A DNA stretch of 64,000 nt from Paracoccus sediminicola (GTDB lineage Bacteria > Pseudomonadota > Alphaproteobacteria > Rhodobacterales > Rhodobacteraceae). Numbering within the stretch: the stretch's first letter is position 1; each line of letters starts with the position of its first letter. The stretch lies in assembly GCF_027912835.1 (NCBI RefSeq), contig NZ_CP115768.1:2083501-2147500 (forward strand). Direction: 5' to 3'. Below are positions 9,455-17,727 of this stretch, one piece after another. Made by a program: the position numbers and the translations under genes. Below the pieces are notes generated by a model that searched no databases, was not told where the DNA came from, and saw only the letters and a list, made by a program, of their open reading frames with translations.

Positions 9455-9691
9455 ATGTTCACCATCGAACACGATTTCGACGCCACGGTCATCACCCTGA
9501 TCGACGAGCCCGAGCAGGCGCCGTTGCAAGGCGATGTCATCATCACCGCCTTCGATGATCGCGTCGTGCTGCGTCAGGATGAACCGGATGGCGACCGCTA
9601 CAGCGAGATCACCCTGAGCGCCCGCCAGCTCGACGAGCTGCGCGCGGCGTTGAATCTGCCCGAGGGCGGGTATCGGCTGGATCGGCGCTAG
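9455..9691 (+). CDS. Small conserved hypothetical protein
   Basis: 78 residues, acidic, no signal or membrane segment. It starts MFTIEHDFDATVITLIDE; the ATG at 9455 has GAGAGGG just upstream, and the in-frame ATG at 9443 lacks a comparable site. Alternating beta-like segments (VIITAFDDRVVLRQ) are followed by a terminal helix (ARQLDELRAALNL). It resembles short Rhodobacteraceae proteins of unknown function. Its TAG stop is part of the CTAG shared with the convergent DUF167 gene. Confidence 0.7.
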   Translation: MFTIEHDFDATVITLIDEPEQAPLQGDVIITAFDDRVVLRQDEPDGDRYSEITLSARQLDELRAALNLPEGGYRLDRR

Positions 9692-9954
9692 GGCAGCACC
9701 TGGATAGACTTGTCCCGCGACGTCGCTCCGCGGATCAGGCTCAGCCGCGATGCGGGGATCCCGAGCGCCTTGGCGAGCAGCTTGACCACCGAAGCCGTCG
9801 CCCTGCCCTTTTCCGGCACCGCGGTCACTGACACGCGGATCAAGCCGCTTTCCGCGACCGCGATCCTGTCCGCCGATGCACCCGGCGTGACGCGCAGATC
9901 CAGAATCGCACCCGGCACGGCGAGATGGCGCAGATCGGGGAGGTTCCGGAGCAT
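9688..9954 (-). CDS. DUF167 (YggU-family) protein
   Basis: 88 residues matching DUF167: LRVTPGASADRI near the N-terminus, AVPEKGRATASVVKLLAKALG in the middle, and LIRGATSRDKSIQV at the end, the classic pattern of this small alpha/beta fold. Biochemical function is unknown. The frame is open far upstream; the ATG at 9954 (MLRNLPDLRH) gives the normal family length. It is divergent from the nitroreductase gene (90 bp apart). Confidence 0.85.
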   Translation of the reverse strand: MLRNLPDLRHLAVPGAILDLRVTPGASADRIAVAESGLIRVSVTAVPEKGRATASVVKLLAKALGIPASRLSLIRGATSRDKSIQVLP

Positions 9955-10044
9955 GTGACGATGCCTCTGCCGAAGCGATGCCGGCGTCAAGCCTTGGCGG
10001 GGTCGGGTCTGTCCACTAGATCTACCGGCGAAGGAGATCCGACC

Positions 10045-10617
10045 ATGGACCAAGCCAAGATCAGCGCACTCGACTTCCTGCGCACCCGCCGCTCGCACCC
10101 GCCTGCCCTGTTGCGTCCGCCCGGCCCATCGCCCGACGAGTTGACCGACATACTGACGCTTGCGGCGCGCGCGCCCGATCACGGCAAGCTGGAGCCGTGG
10201 CGATTCGTGGTGATGCGCGGCGCCGTGCTGGAAAGGCTCGCCCCTCTGGTCGAAGCCGACAGCGCCGCCGCCGGGAACCCGCCCGAGAAGGCCGCGAAAC
10301 ATGGCAACGCGATGCGGGTCCCCGTCGTGGTGGCGGTGGTGTTTTCGCCCGTCGATAGCGACAAGGTTCCGGAATGGGAGCAGTTTCTTTCGGCGGGCGC
10401 AGTGTGTCTGGGGCTGGTCAATGCGGCGCTGGCCTCGGGCTTTGGCGCAAGCTGGCTGACCGGCATGGCCTCGCAAGATGACTTTGCGCGGCGGCATCTT
10501 GGGCTTCAGCCGGGCGAGCGTATCGCAGGGCTGATTCATATCGGCTCGCCCGGTCCCAACCCACCGCCCGAGCGCCCGCGCCCCGATATCGCCGCCAAGA
10601 CCACGGTGCTGGAATGA
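10045..10617 (+). CDS. Nitroreductase family protein
   Basis: 190 residues of an FMN-dependent NAD(P)H oxidoreductase of the YdjA type. The N-terminal FMN-binding RTRRS motif (residues 13-17), APDHGKLEPWRFVV and the GFGASWLTGM C-terminal region are visible. YdjA-like enzymes are short nitroreductases with no established physiological substrate. The start is set by AAGGAG 8 bases upstream of the ATG at 10045. Its stop overlaps the start of the EI24 gene (ATGA), implying translational coupling. Confidence 0.87.
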   Translation: MDQAKISALDFLRTRRSHPPALLRPPGPSPDELTDILTLAARAPDHGKLEPWRFVVMRGAVLERLAPLVEADSAAAGNPPEKAAKHGNAMRVPVVVAVVFSPVDSDKVPEWEQFLSAGAVCLGLVNAALASGFGASWLTGMASQDDFARRHLGLQPGERIAGLIHIGSPGPNPPPERPRPDIAAKTTVLE

Positions 10618-11330
10618 TCTCCACCCAGGCCCTTCTGCGCGGGTGGGCCGATATGCTGCGCCCGCAGATCTTCGGGCTTGTGCTGCGCGGTATGGCTCTG
10701 ACCATCGGGCTGTTCTTGGCGCTTCAGATCGGATTGTTCTGGGCGCTGCGGCTGTTTGTCGAGGGCAGCGTCACCTTGCCGATCTGGGGCGACATCACGC
10801 TCGGCCCGGCTCTGAGCTGGGGCAGCCTGGCGTTGTTCCCGATTCTCGGCTTTTTCCTGATGGCGCCGGTCGCCGCCGCCTTCTCGGGTCTGTATACCGA
10901 ACGTGTCGCCAGCCGGGTCGAAGCCGTCCATTACCCGCAGCGCATTGGGGCCGAGCCGGATTTCTGGGACGGGCTGCTCGAAGCGCTCCCGGTGATGGGC
11001 GCGGTGCTTCTTGTGGGGATCGTGTCGCTTTTGGCAACGCCTTTTCTCGGCCCCTTCGCGCCAGTGCTGTTCTACGGTGCGAATGGCTGGCTGCTCGGGC
11101 GTGAATTCTTCCAGACCGCCGCGCGGCGTCATTTGCGCGCCTCAGAGGCGACTGCACTTCGCCAAAGCCGAAGCCTCAGCGTCACCTTGCTGGGGGTGAT
11201 GATCGCCTTCGGGCTGACCGTTCCATTGGTGAATATCGCTGTGCCGGTGCTGGCTTCGGCGGCGTTCACGCATCTGTTCCACCTGCTCAGCGGACGAGCT
11301 GGTCCCAGTTCATCACATCCTCGCGGGTGA
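10614..11330 (+). CDS. EI24 / CysZ-like membrane protein
   Basis: 238 residues with about four to five hydrophobic helices. The pattern fits the EI24 (CysZ-like) family, including the GREFFQTAARRHL segment and the preceding FLGPFAPVLFYGANGWLLGRE helix. CysZ members import sulfate, but many alphaproteobacterial EI24 proteins are uncharacterised, so transport of sulfate here is inference only. It is coupled to the nitroreductase by a 4-bp ATGA overlap. Its 3' end overlaps the convergent DUF1467 gene by 44 bp. Confidence 0.8.
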   Translation: MISTQALLRGWADMLRPQIFGLVLRGMALTIGLFLALQIGLFWALRLFVEGSVTLPIWGDITLGPALSWGSLALFPILGFFLMAPVAAAFSGLYTERVASRVEAVHYPQRIGAEPDFWDGLLEALPVMGAVLLVGIVSLLATPFLGPFAPVLFYGANGWLLGREFFQTAARRHLRASEATALRQSRSLSVTLLGVMIAFGLTVPLVNIAVPVLASAAFTHLFHLLSGRAGPSSSHPRG

Positions 11331-11556
11331 ACACACCGCCCAGGATCAGCCACGCACATCCGCCCCAAAGGACGGCGGAGATCACCGTGCTCCACAGCAT
11401 CTTTCGGCCGAGATCGGCGCGATGCGGCGCACCGGCATGGGTGCCGGGCACAACCTCGCCTGCTTCCTCCTGACTGACAAGACCGATAGGCAGCAGGATG
11501 AACAGGGTGAGGAACCATAGGACTGCGTAAAGCACGATGCCGCCGGTGAGATTCAT
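11287..11556 (-). CDS. DUF1467 family membrane protein
   Basis: 89 residues with two membrane helices (about 5-25 and 55-75) joined by a loop containing SQEEAGEVVPGTHAGAP, the recognisable signature of DUF1467, a small inner-membrane family of alphaproteobacteria with no known role. The ATG at 11556 is preceded on its strand by AGGAG. The C-terminal codons overlap the convergent EI24 gene. Confidence 0.82.
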   Translation of the reverse strand: MNLTGGIVLYAVLWFLTLFILLPIGLVSQEEAGEVVPGTHAGAPHRADLGRKMLWSTVISAVLWGGCAWLILGGVFTREDVMNWDQLVR

Positions 11557-11669
11557 CTGATCGCTCCTGGATCGAGCGGGATGGCGTGGGGCAATGATGC
11601 CGCGCGGCCCCGCGTTTCACCGCGTTATCTAGGCATATCGCGCCGGAAAGCCAAGGAAAACCGGGGGTA

Positions 11670-11684
11670 TTAACGCTCCCTTAG
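11670..11684 (+). promoter_or_regulatory. Candidate CtrA-like site upstream of the response regulator
   Basis: TTAA-CGCTCCC-TTAG matches the alphaproteobacterial CtrA consensus TTAA-N7-TTAA except for the last base. It lies 53 bp before the start codon of the orphan response regulator. A single one-mismatch match is weak evidence. Confidence 0.3.
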
Positions 11685-11736
11685 CGATTCGCGCACTAGC
11701 CTTGGGGTTCAGATGATTCCATGAGGGGATGGATGA

Positions 11737-12468
11737 ATGCAGACTGAAACAAATTCACACGCGGCCCAGCCACAGCTCTGGCAGGCGCAGCTTCCCGGGC
11801 GGCCTCTGTCAGGGCTGACCGTGCTCGTCGTTGAGGATTCCCGGATCGCGTCCGAGGCGATGCGCCTTCTCTGCCTGCGGTCGGGTGCGCGGATTCGCCG
11901 CGCCGACAGCCTGCGCACTGCCATGCGCCACCTGCAAACCTACCGGCCAAGCGTGGTGATCGTCGATATGGGACTGCCCGATGGCAACGGTGCCGATCTG
12001 ATCGGCAAGATCCGCGCGCTGGGGACGCAATCTCCGGTAGTTCTGGCCATATCGGGCAATCCCGACACCGAGGACGCGGCGCTTGCGGCCGGTGCGGCGG
12101 GCTTCATGATCAAACCCATCGAAAATCTGGCGGTATTTCAGCAGACCCTGCTCGCAGCCCTGCCCAGTCACGAATTGCCCAAGGGGTTGCGTGTCCTGCC
12201 CAACGATATCGTGGCCCCGGACAAGACCGCCCTGCGGCAGGATCTGACCCATGTGGCCCAGGTTCTCGCCGCGGCAGAGGATGGCGAGGCGATCGGCTAT
12301 ATCGCGCGCTTCCTGACCGGCGTGGCACGCTCGGCGCATGACGCGAAACTCGCCGAGGCTGCGGCGGCGCTTGCCCGCGACCATCAGGCGGGGCGCGGGG
12401 TTGCCACCGATCTGACACGGATCAGCGGTCTGGTGCATGACAGGCTGGCGGCGGTCGCCTCGGCCTGA
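11737..12468 (+). CDS. Orphan response regulator (CheY-like receiver plus unclassified C-terminal domain)
   Basis: 243 residues. The receiver domain (about 26-145) has the acidic pair E33/D34, the phospho-acceptor D77 (VIVDMGLPDG), S106 and K126 (FMIKP), so it should be phosphorylatable. The C-terminal ~95 residues are predicted helical and contain ARSAHDAKLAEAAAAL, vaguely like a histidine phosphotransfer helix but without a convincing family match. No DNA-binding domain is seen. No histidine kinase is nearby. The ATG at 11737 has AGGGGATGG upstream. A CtrA-like half-site pair precedes it. Confidence 0.82.
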   Translation: MQTETNSHAAQPQLWQAQLPGRPLSGLTVLVVEDSRIASEAMRLLCLRSGARIRRADSLRTAMRHLQTYRPSVVIVDMGLPDGNGADLIGKIRALGTQSPVVLAISGNPDTEDAALAAGAAGFMIKPIENLAVFQQTLLAALPSHELPKGLRVLPNDIVAPDKTALRQDLTHVAQVLAAAEDGEAIGYIARFLTGVARSAHDAKLAEAAAALARDHQAGRGVATDLTRISGLVHDRLAAVASA

Positions 12469-12525
12469 GCGGCTTTTGCGCCTCCCGGTCCTTCGACGCA
12501 TCAAGCGCGTGACCGGGCGGCGGGG

Positions 12526-14301
12526 TCACTCCTTAGGCAATACTCTCAGGCGAAGCTCGCGAAGCTGTTCGTTGGTCGGCTCTGACGGGGCATTCATCAT
12601 CAGATCCTCGGCGCGCTGGTTCATCGGGAACATGATGACCTCGCGGATATTCTGCTCATCCGCGAGCAGCATCACGATCCGGTCGATCCCGGCCGCGCAT
12701 CCCCCGTGCGGCGGTGCGCCATAGCGGAACGCCTTGACCATCCCGCCAAAGCGATCCTCGACCTCTGACGCCGGATAGCCCGCCAGTTCGAAGGCCTTGA
12801 ACATGATTTCCGGCTTGTGGTTCCGGATCGCGCCCGAGATCAGCTCATATCCGTTGCAGGCGAGGTCATATTGATAGCCCTTCACCGCCAGCGGATCGCC
12901 CGACAGCGCCTCCATCCCGCCCTGCGGCATCGAGAACGGGTTGTGCGAGAAGTCGATCTTGCCCTCATCCGTCTTCTCATACATCGGGAAATCGACGATC
13001 CAGGCGAATTTGAACTGGTTTTCGTCGGTCAGACCCAACTCGCGCCCAATTTCATTGCGGGCACGACCGGCGACGGCTTCAAAGGTTTCGGGCTTGCCAC
13101 CAAGGAAGAAGGCCGCGTCGCCCGCGCCCAGACCAAGCTGCTGGCGGATCGCCTCGGTGCGCTCGGGGCCGATATTCTTGGCGATGGGGCCAGCGGCCTC
13201 GGTGCTGCCGTCATCCGCCTTGCGCCAGAAGATATACCCCATCCCCGGCAGGCCTTCCTTCTGCGCAAAGGCGTTCATCCGATCGGCAAACTTGCGGCTG
13301 CCGCCCGTCGGCGCGGGAATGGCGCGCACCTCGGTGCCGTCCTGCTCCAGCAGCTTGGCGAAGATCGCAAAGCCCGAGCCGTGGAAATGGTCCGAGACCA
13401 CCTGCATCTCGATCGGGTTGCGCAGGTCCGGCTTATCGCTGCCGTATTTCAGCATCGCCTCGGCATAGGGGATGCGCGGCCAGTCGGCATCGACCGGGCG
13501 GCCATTGCCGAATTCCTCGAACAGGCCCTGAATGACGGGCTGGATGGCGTTGAAGACGTCCTCCTGCTCGACAAAGGACATTTCGACATCAAGCTGATAG
13601 AAATCCGTGGGCGAGCGGTCGGCGCGGGGGTCTTCGTCGCGGAAACAGGGCGCAATCTGGAAATAGCGGTCGAAACCCGCCACCATGATCAGCTGCTTGA
13701 ACTGCTGCGGGGCCTGCGGCAGCGCATAGAACTTACCCGGATGCAGCCGCGACGGCACAAGGAAGTCGCGCGCCCCTTCTGGGCTGCTGGCCGTGATGAT
13801 CGGCGTCTGGAATTCCGTGAAGCCGGTATCCCACATCCGGTTGCGCAAGCTGCGGATCACCTTCGAGCGCAGCATGATGTTGTTGTGCAGGCTCTCGCGA
13901 CGCAGGTCGAGGAAGCGATAGGTCAGCCGGGTTTCCTCGGGGTAATCCTGATCGCCGAAAACCGGCAGCGGCAGTTCGTCGGCAGGGCCGAGCACTTCCA
14001 GTTCGGTCGCGTAAACCTCGATATCGCCGGTCGGCAGCTTGGGGTTGCGCAACGCCTCGTCGCGCATCTTCACGCGGCCATCGATGCGGATCACGGTCTC
14101 GGCGCGCAGCTTTTCCATCGCGCCGAAGGCCGGGGAATCGCTGTCGGCCAGCACCTGCGTCATGCCGTAATGGTCGCGCAGATCGACGAAGAGCACGCCC
14201 CCGTGGTCGCGGACCCGGTGGACCCAGCCCGACAGGCGGACGGTTTCCCCGGCGTTCTCGGCTCTCAGATCGGCGCAGGTGTGGCTGCGATAAGCGTGCA
14301 T
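12526..14301 (-). CDS. aspS: Aspartyl-tRNA synthetase
   Basis: 591 residues, the length of bacterial-type AspRS with the GAD insertion. It charges tRNA-Asp, and in organisms with GatCAB often tRNA-Asn too. The N-terminal OB fold binds the anticodon ([19 protein letters not shown]). Class II motif 2 is [11 protein letters not shown], and motif 3 is near the C-terminus (GIDRIVMLL). The ATG at 14301 gives [12 protein letters not shown], the family-typical beginning. Monocistronic by position, convergent with the response regulator gene. Confidence 0.96.
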   Translation of the reverse strand: MHAYRSHTCADLRAENAGETVRLSGWVHRVRDHGGVLFVDLRDHYGMTQVLADSDSPAFGAMEKLRAETVIRIDGRVKMRDEALRNPKLPTGDIEVYATELEVLGPADELPLPVFGDQDYPEETRLTYRFLDLRRESLHNNIMLRSKVIRSLRNRMWDTGFTEFQTPIITASSPEGARDFLVPSRLHPGKFYALPQAPQQFKQLIMVAGFDRYFQIAPCFRDEDPRADRSPTDFYQLDVEMSFVEQEDVFNAIQPVIQGLFEEFGNGRPVDADWPRIPYAEAMLKYGSDKPDLRNPIEMQVVSDHFHGSGFAIFAKLLEQDGTEVRAIPAPTGGSRKFADRMNAFAQKEGLPGMGYIFWRKADDGSTEAAGPIAKNIGPERTEAIRQQLGLGAGDAAFFLGGKPETFEAVAGRARNEIGRELGLTDENQFKFAWIVDFPMYEKTDEGKIDFSHNPFSMPQGGMEALSGDPLAVKGYQYDLACNGYELISGAIRNHKPEIMFKAFELAGYPASEVEDRFGGMVKAFRYGAPPHGGCAAGIDRIVMLLADEQNIREVIMFPMNQRAEDLMMNAPSEPTNEQLRELRLRVLPKE

Positions 14302-14399
14302 GGCGGACCTCTTTCGTTCAGCCCCCGCATGAACAGCGCAAGGGGGCGGAAGTCAAGCCGGGCCGAGGGGTTTCCGGGCCAGCTAACCATCCCTCACAC

Positions 14400-15104
14400 T
14401 CAGAAGGGCCGCACCGCATTGCCCGAGTAGAAATACACCCCCATCCCCACCGCGAAGAGGATGTTGCCCGCAATCGCATGCAGCGCCCAGACCCAGGGGA
14501 AGCCGCGCTTCAGATAGCCGACGGCGAAGGCCATCCCGCCAAAGAAGGTGAACACGGCGACGATCCAGCTCCAATACATCAGATGGGCGAGGCTGAAGAT
14601 CGCGGCATTCGCCAGCACCGCCTGCTGCGGGCCGTTGAAGATGCGCCCGTAGCGATGAAAGAACAGCACCCGGAAAATCAGCTCCTGCGGGAGCGCGGAA
14701 AGCAGCGGGTAGAACAGCCAGATCACCAGCAGGAATTTCGGATTGCTGCGCAGGAAGGAAAACAGCGCCTCGGGCCGGGTGATATACATCACCGCGACCG
14801 AGGCCGTGAAGGTAATCGCCGCGAAGCCCAGGAACAGCCGCCAGTCGAACCGGCCCCAACCGCGCAGCAGCGCGCGCCAGTCGAAACCGCCGGTGAACCA
14901 CAGCAGCGCCAGCCCGGCGAGCGAGAACAGGAACAGCGCCTCGAACAGCTCGGATGGTGGCAGGAACAGGGCGATGGCCACCGGAATCGCGATGAACAAC
15001 GCGGCGAATTCGACCGTCAGCCAGAGCCGCCCACCCTCTCCCGGGCGGCGCCAGACAAAGCGACGCCTCAGCGCACCATTCGCCGGTTCAGCCATTGCCG
15101 CCAT
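14400..15104 (-). CDS. CPBP-family (CAAX/Abi-like) intramembrane protease homologue
   Basis: 234 residues, about seven membrane helices. Motifs of the CPBP family are recognisable: motif 1 at residues 140-145 (QELIFR), motif 2 FSLAH ending at H174, and motif 3 around H209/N214. The canonical first motif is E-E-x-x-x-R; here the first glutamate is glutamine, a variant I associate with a separate PQELI[FY]R subfamily, so activity cannot be assumed. The start overlaps the end of the GH25 gene by 37 bp. An ATG three codons in (15095) is equally possible. Confidence 0.78.
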   Translation of the reverse strand: MAAMAEPANGALRRRFVWRRPGEGGRLWLTVEFAALFIAIPVAIALFLPPSELFEALFLFSLAGLALLWFTGGFDWRALLRGWGRFDWRLFLGFAAITFTASVAVMYITRPEALFSFLRSNPKFLLVIWLFYPLLSALPQELIFRVLFFHRYGRIFNGPQQAVLANAAIFSLAHLMYWSWIVAVFTFFGGMAFAVGYLKRGFPWVWALHAIAGNILFAVGMGVYFYSGNAVRPF

Positions 15105-15868
15105 TGCCCCACGCTGCCGGCGAAGGCGTTCAGATCCGCGTCGCCGCGAATGCCGGGAACGCTGCCCGTGCCGCTATATTGCCAGAAGGTCCAGTTCTGA
15201 CCCGGATAGATGTTGCGCGGATGATCCGCGACCGAGCGCAGCCAGAATTCGGCATTCAACCGCCCGATTCCGGTCTCGCGGTAGAAATCCACCGTGGTGT
15301 AGACGACCGGCCGCTGCCCGTAATGCTGCTGAAGGATCGACAGGAACACATTTGCTTCGCGCAGGATCTCGGCCGAACCGGGACGGCGCGGGCAGGTTCG
15401 CGAATTTGTCCATTCGATATCCAGCACCGGCGGCAGCGAGCCTGCCTCGCGCGGGACATTGCGGATGAACCAGCGCGCCTGCTCGGCCCCCGAGCGGCAG
15501 AAATAATAATAGTGATAGGCGCCGCGCGGAATACGGGCCGCGGCGGCCTCGCGCCAGTAACGCTGGAAATTCGGATCGCTGTGATCGCCGCCCTCTGTCG
15601 CCTTGATAAACGCGAAGCTGACGCCAGAGCCGCGCACCTGACCCCAGTTGATATCCCCCTGCCAGCGCGAGATATCGATCCCGTGAACCGGGAGGTTGTA
15701 GGGATGTCCGTTTCTCCAGGTATGCGGTTTATTGTCCCCGAGCCTTGGCACCGCTCCGCCGACCCAACCCGGATCTCCTCCTGGAACGACGACCTGTCTC
15801 TGACCGCCGCCACATGCTGCGAGCAGCAGCAGGGCGATGGCTGACAGAATGGTAGCGATGCGCGACAT
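15068..15868 (-). CDS. GH25 lysozyme-type lipoprotein
   Basis: 266 residues. The signal sequence with lipobox LLAAC (Cys19) marks a lipoprotein; the rest is a glycoside hydrolase family 25 domain. D65 (HGIDISRWQG) and the D150-x-E152 pair (PVLDIEW) match the catalytic acids of GH25 N-acetylmuramidases, and WTFWQYS near the end is also typical. It probably cleaves peptidoglycan in the periplasm or is held near it. The gene overlaps the CPBP protease gene downstream, suggesting co-expression. Confidence 0.88.
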   Translation of the reverse strand: MSRIATILSAIALLLLAACGGGQRQVVVPGGDPGWVGGAVPRLGDNKPHTWRNGHPYNLPVHGIDISRWQGDINWGQVRGSGVSFAFIKATEGGDHSDPNFQRYWREAAAARIPRGAYHYYYFCRSGAEQARWFIRNVPREAGSLPPVLDIEWTNSRTCPRRPGSAEILREANVFLSILQQHYGQRPVVYTTVDFYRETGIGRLNAEFWLRSVADHPRNIYPGQNWTFWQYSGTGSVPGIRGDADLNAFAGSVGQWRQWLNRRMVR

Positions 15869-16024
15869 GAAACCCCCGTTTAACTTTTTGCCGTTATCGC
15901 AGCGGGCGGGGGCAAAGTCACGATATGGCGACGGTCACGAATCTGTCAGCGCTCCTGCATGCCGGGTGGCCGTGGCTGTGCGCGCGGACCGCCAGAAGCA
16001 ACGCGACGTCGCGTCACGAAACAG

Positions 16025-16039
16025 ACCGCCTCCGGCGGT
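16025..16039 (-). terminator. Hairpin after the small acidic membrane protein gene
   Basis: ACCGCC-TCC-GGCGGT is a perfect 6-bp stem just past the stop codon at 16045 on the minus strand; the next minus-strand bases (CTGTTTCG) are only mildly T-rich. Weak terminator candidate. Confidence 0.35.
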
Positions 16040-16044
16040 GGGGG

Positions 16045-16260
16045 TCATTCCACCTCTTCGGCGTTCTCTTCGGTGACTTCGGCATCAGCGACAGGTTCCG
16101 AGGTGGTCACGGTTTCCTCATCGCTCACATCCTCGGAGTCGAACACGCCGAATATGAACAGCGCCAAAATGACGACAAGCACGGCGACAACCATGCCGAT
16201 CAGCGCGGGGGCGTGGTTGCGGGCTTGCTTTTCGACGGGCGCGTCGGGGCCTTCGGACAT
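16045..16260 (-). CDS. Small single-pass membrane protein with acidic tail
   Basis: 71 residues: a short N-terminus (MSEGPDAPVEKQARNH), one strongly hydrophobic helix (about residues 19-43), then a very acidic C-terminus rich in Glu, Asp and Val. No family recognised. An AGGAGAG ribosome site directly upstream of the ATG supports expression. It is on the same strand as, and downstream of, the FAD-linked oxidase gene (60 bp gap). The acidic tail would lie in the periplasm or cytoplasm depending on topology, which the sequence does not settle. Confidence 0.65.
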   Translation of the reverse strand: MSEGPDAPVEKQARNHAPALIGMVVAVLVVILALFIFGVFDSEDVSDEETVTTSEPVADAEVTEENAEEVE

Positions 16261-16320
16261 TGAACTCTCCTGTCTGGATATGTGGATAACAACCCGCCCG
16301 CAGCGCGGCGGTTCCGCGCG

Positions 16321-17700
16321 TCAGTTGCGATCGGGCAGCATCTTGCCGGGGTTGAGAATGTCATGCGGATCGAGAGCCGACTTGATCGCGCCCATCACCG
16401 ACAGAGCCGCCCCGTGCTGCGACGCCATGAAGCCGCGCTTGCCGATGCCGATGCCGTGTTCGCCGCTGACCGTGCCGCCGACCTCAAGCGCGCGGCGCGC
16501 CATGGCATCGGCGGCTTTCTTGGCACGGGAAAGCTCGGCCTCATTGCCCGGTTCGACCAGCATCAGCGTATGGAAATTGCCGTCGCCGACATGGCCGACG
16601 ATATTGCCGAGAAGCCCGGCCTCCTCCATATCCGCTGCCGCAGCCTCGACCGCGCCGGGCAGTTCGGACATCGGCACGCAGACATCTGTGACCACCCCGG
16701 TCGCGCCGGGCCGCAGCTTGAGCGTCGCCCAATAGGCAGCGTGGCGTGCCTCCCACAGCCTGTGGCGGTCCTCTGGCGTCGCGGCCCAGTGAAAGCCCTG
16801 CCCGCCGCAGTCCCCCGCGATTTCTCCGAAAGCCTCGGCATTGGCGCGCACCCCATCGGGAGAGCCGTTGAACTCGACCATCAGATGCGGCTGCTCGGGG
16901 TAATCGCTGCCGGAATGAAGATTCACCGCACGCATCGCGACCGCGTCCATGAACTCGATCCGGGCCATCGGAATGCCGCTCTGCATGGTCATCGTCACGC
17001 AGTTCACCGCGTCCTGCATCGTGCCGAATGTGCAGACCGCGGCCGAGACATCCTCGGGCTGGCCATGCAGCCGCAGCGTCAGTTCGGTGATGATGCCGAG
17101 CGTCCCTTCCGAGCCGACCATAAGCCCGGTGAGGTCATAGCCCGCGCTCGATTTCGCAGCCTTGGTGCCGGTGCGGATCACCGTGCCGTCCGCCAGAACC
17201 GCCTCGAGCGCCAGCACCGCGTCGCGCATCGTGCCGTAACGCACCGCCATCGTGCCTGAGGCCCGCGTCGCAGCCATTCCGCCAAGCGATGCATTCGCTC
17301 CGGGATCGATCGGAAAGAACAGCCCCGTCGCGCGCAGATCGGTGTTCAGCGCCTCGCGGGTGACGCCGGGCTGGACGACGGCCAGCATATCTTCCGGCCG
17401 GACCTCCAGCACCCGATCCATGCGCATCAGATCCAGCACCAGCCCGCCGCGCGTGGCAAGCGCATGCCCTTCCAGCGAGGTCCCGGTGCCCCAGCCGATC
17501 ACCGGGCAGCGATGACGATGGCAGATGGCCAGGATCTGAGAGACCTCGCCGGTGGTTTCGGGCCATGCCACCGCATCGGGCGGCGGCGCCCGGTGCCAGG
17601 TTTCGGACTGGCCGTGCTGGTCGCGGTCGGAATCCTTCTGTGACAGGCGATCCCCAATCACCGCGCGAATTTCGTCGAATGCGGACTGATGGTTGACCAT
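16321..17700 (-). CDS. FAD-linked D-lactate/glycolate-type dehydrogenase
   Basis: 459 residues of the GlcD/DLD branch of the FAD_binding_4 flavoproteins. The FAD pocket segments GWGTGTSLEGHAL and PGANASLGGMAATRASG are clear, as is the C-terminal domain with GHVGDGNFHTL and GTVSGEHGIGIGKRGF. Such enzymes oxidise D-2-hydroxy acids such as D-lactate to keto acids and pass electrons to cytochrome c or quinone. The exact substrate cannot be read from sequence. The ATG at 17700 is chosen because the longer open frame is not family-like. It is divergent from the ClC gene, with only 27 bases between start codons. Confidence 0.88.
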   Translation of the reverse strand: MVNHQSAFDEIRAVIGDRLSQKDSDRDQHGQSETWHRAPPPDAVAWPETTGEVSQILAICHRHRCPVIGWGTGTSLEGHALATRGGLVLDLMRMDRVLEVRPEDMLAVVQPGVTREALNTDLRATGLFFPIDPGANASLGGMAATRASGTMAVRYGTMRDAVLALEAVLADGTVIRTGTKAAKSSAGYDLTGLMVGSEGTLGIITELTLRLHGQPEDVSAAVCTFGTMQDAVNCVTMTMQSGIPMARIEFMDAVAMRAVNLHSGSDYPEQPHLMVEFNGSPDGVRANAEAFGEIAGDCGGQGFHWAATPEDRHRLWEARHAAYWATLKLRPGATGVVTDVCVPMSELPGAVEAAAADMEEAGLLGNIVGHVGDGNFHTLMLVEPGNEAELSRAKKAADAMARRALEVGGTVSGEHGIGIGKRGFMASQHGAALSVMGAIKSALDPHDILNPGKMLPDRN

Positions 17701-17727
17701 GGCTGTCCCCTTTTGCTTGATGCCAGC

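Noticed and set aside
12817..14430. 537-residue plus-strand ORF antisense to aspS
   Set aside because: Very long but purely the complement of a confident AspRS gene, with no domain and no ribosome site.
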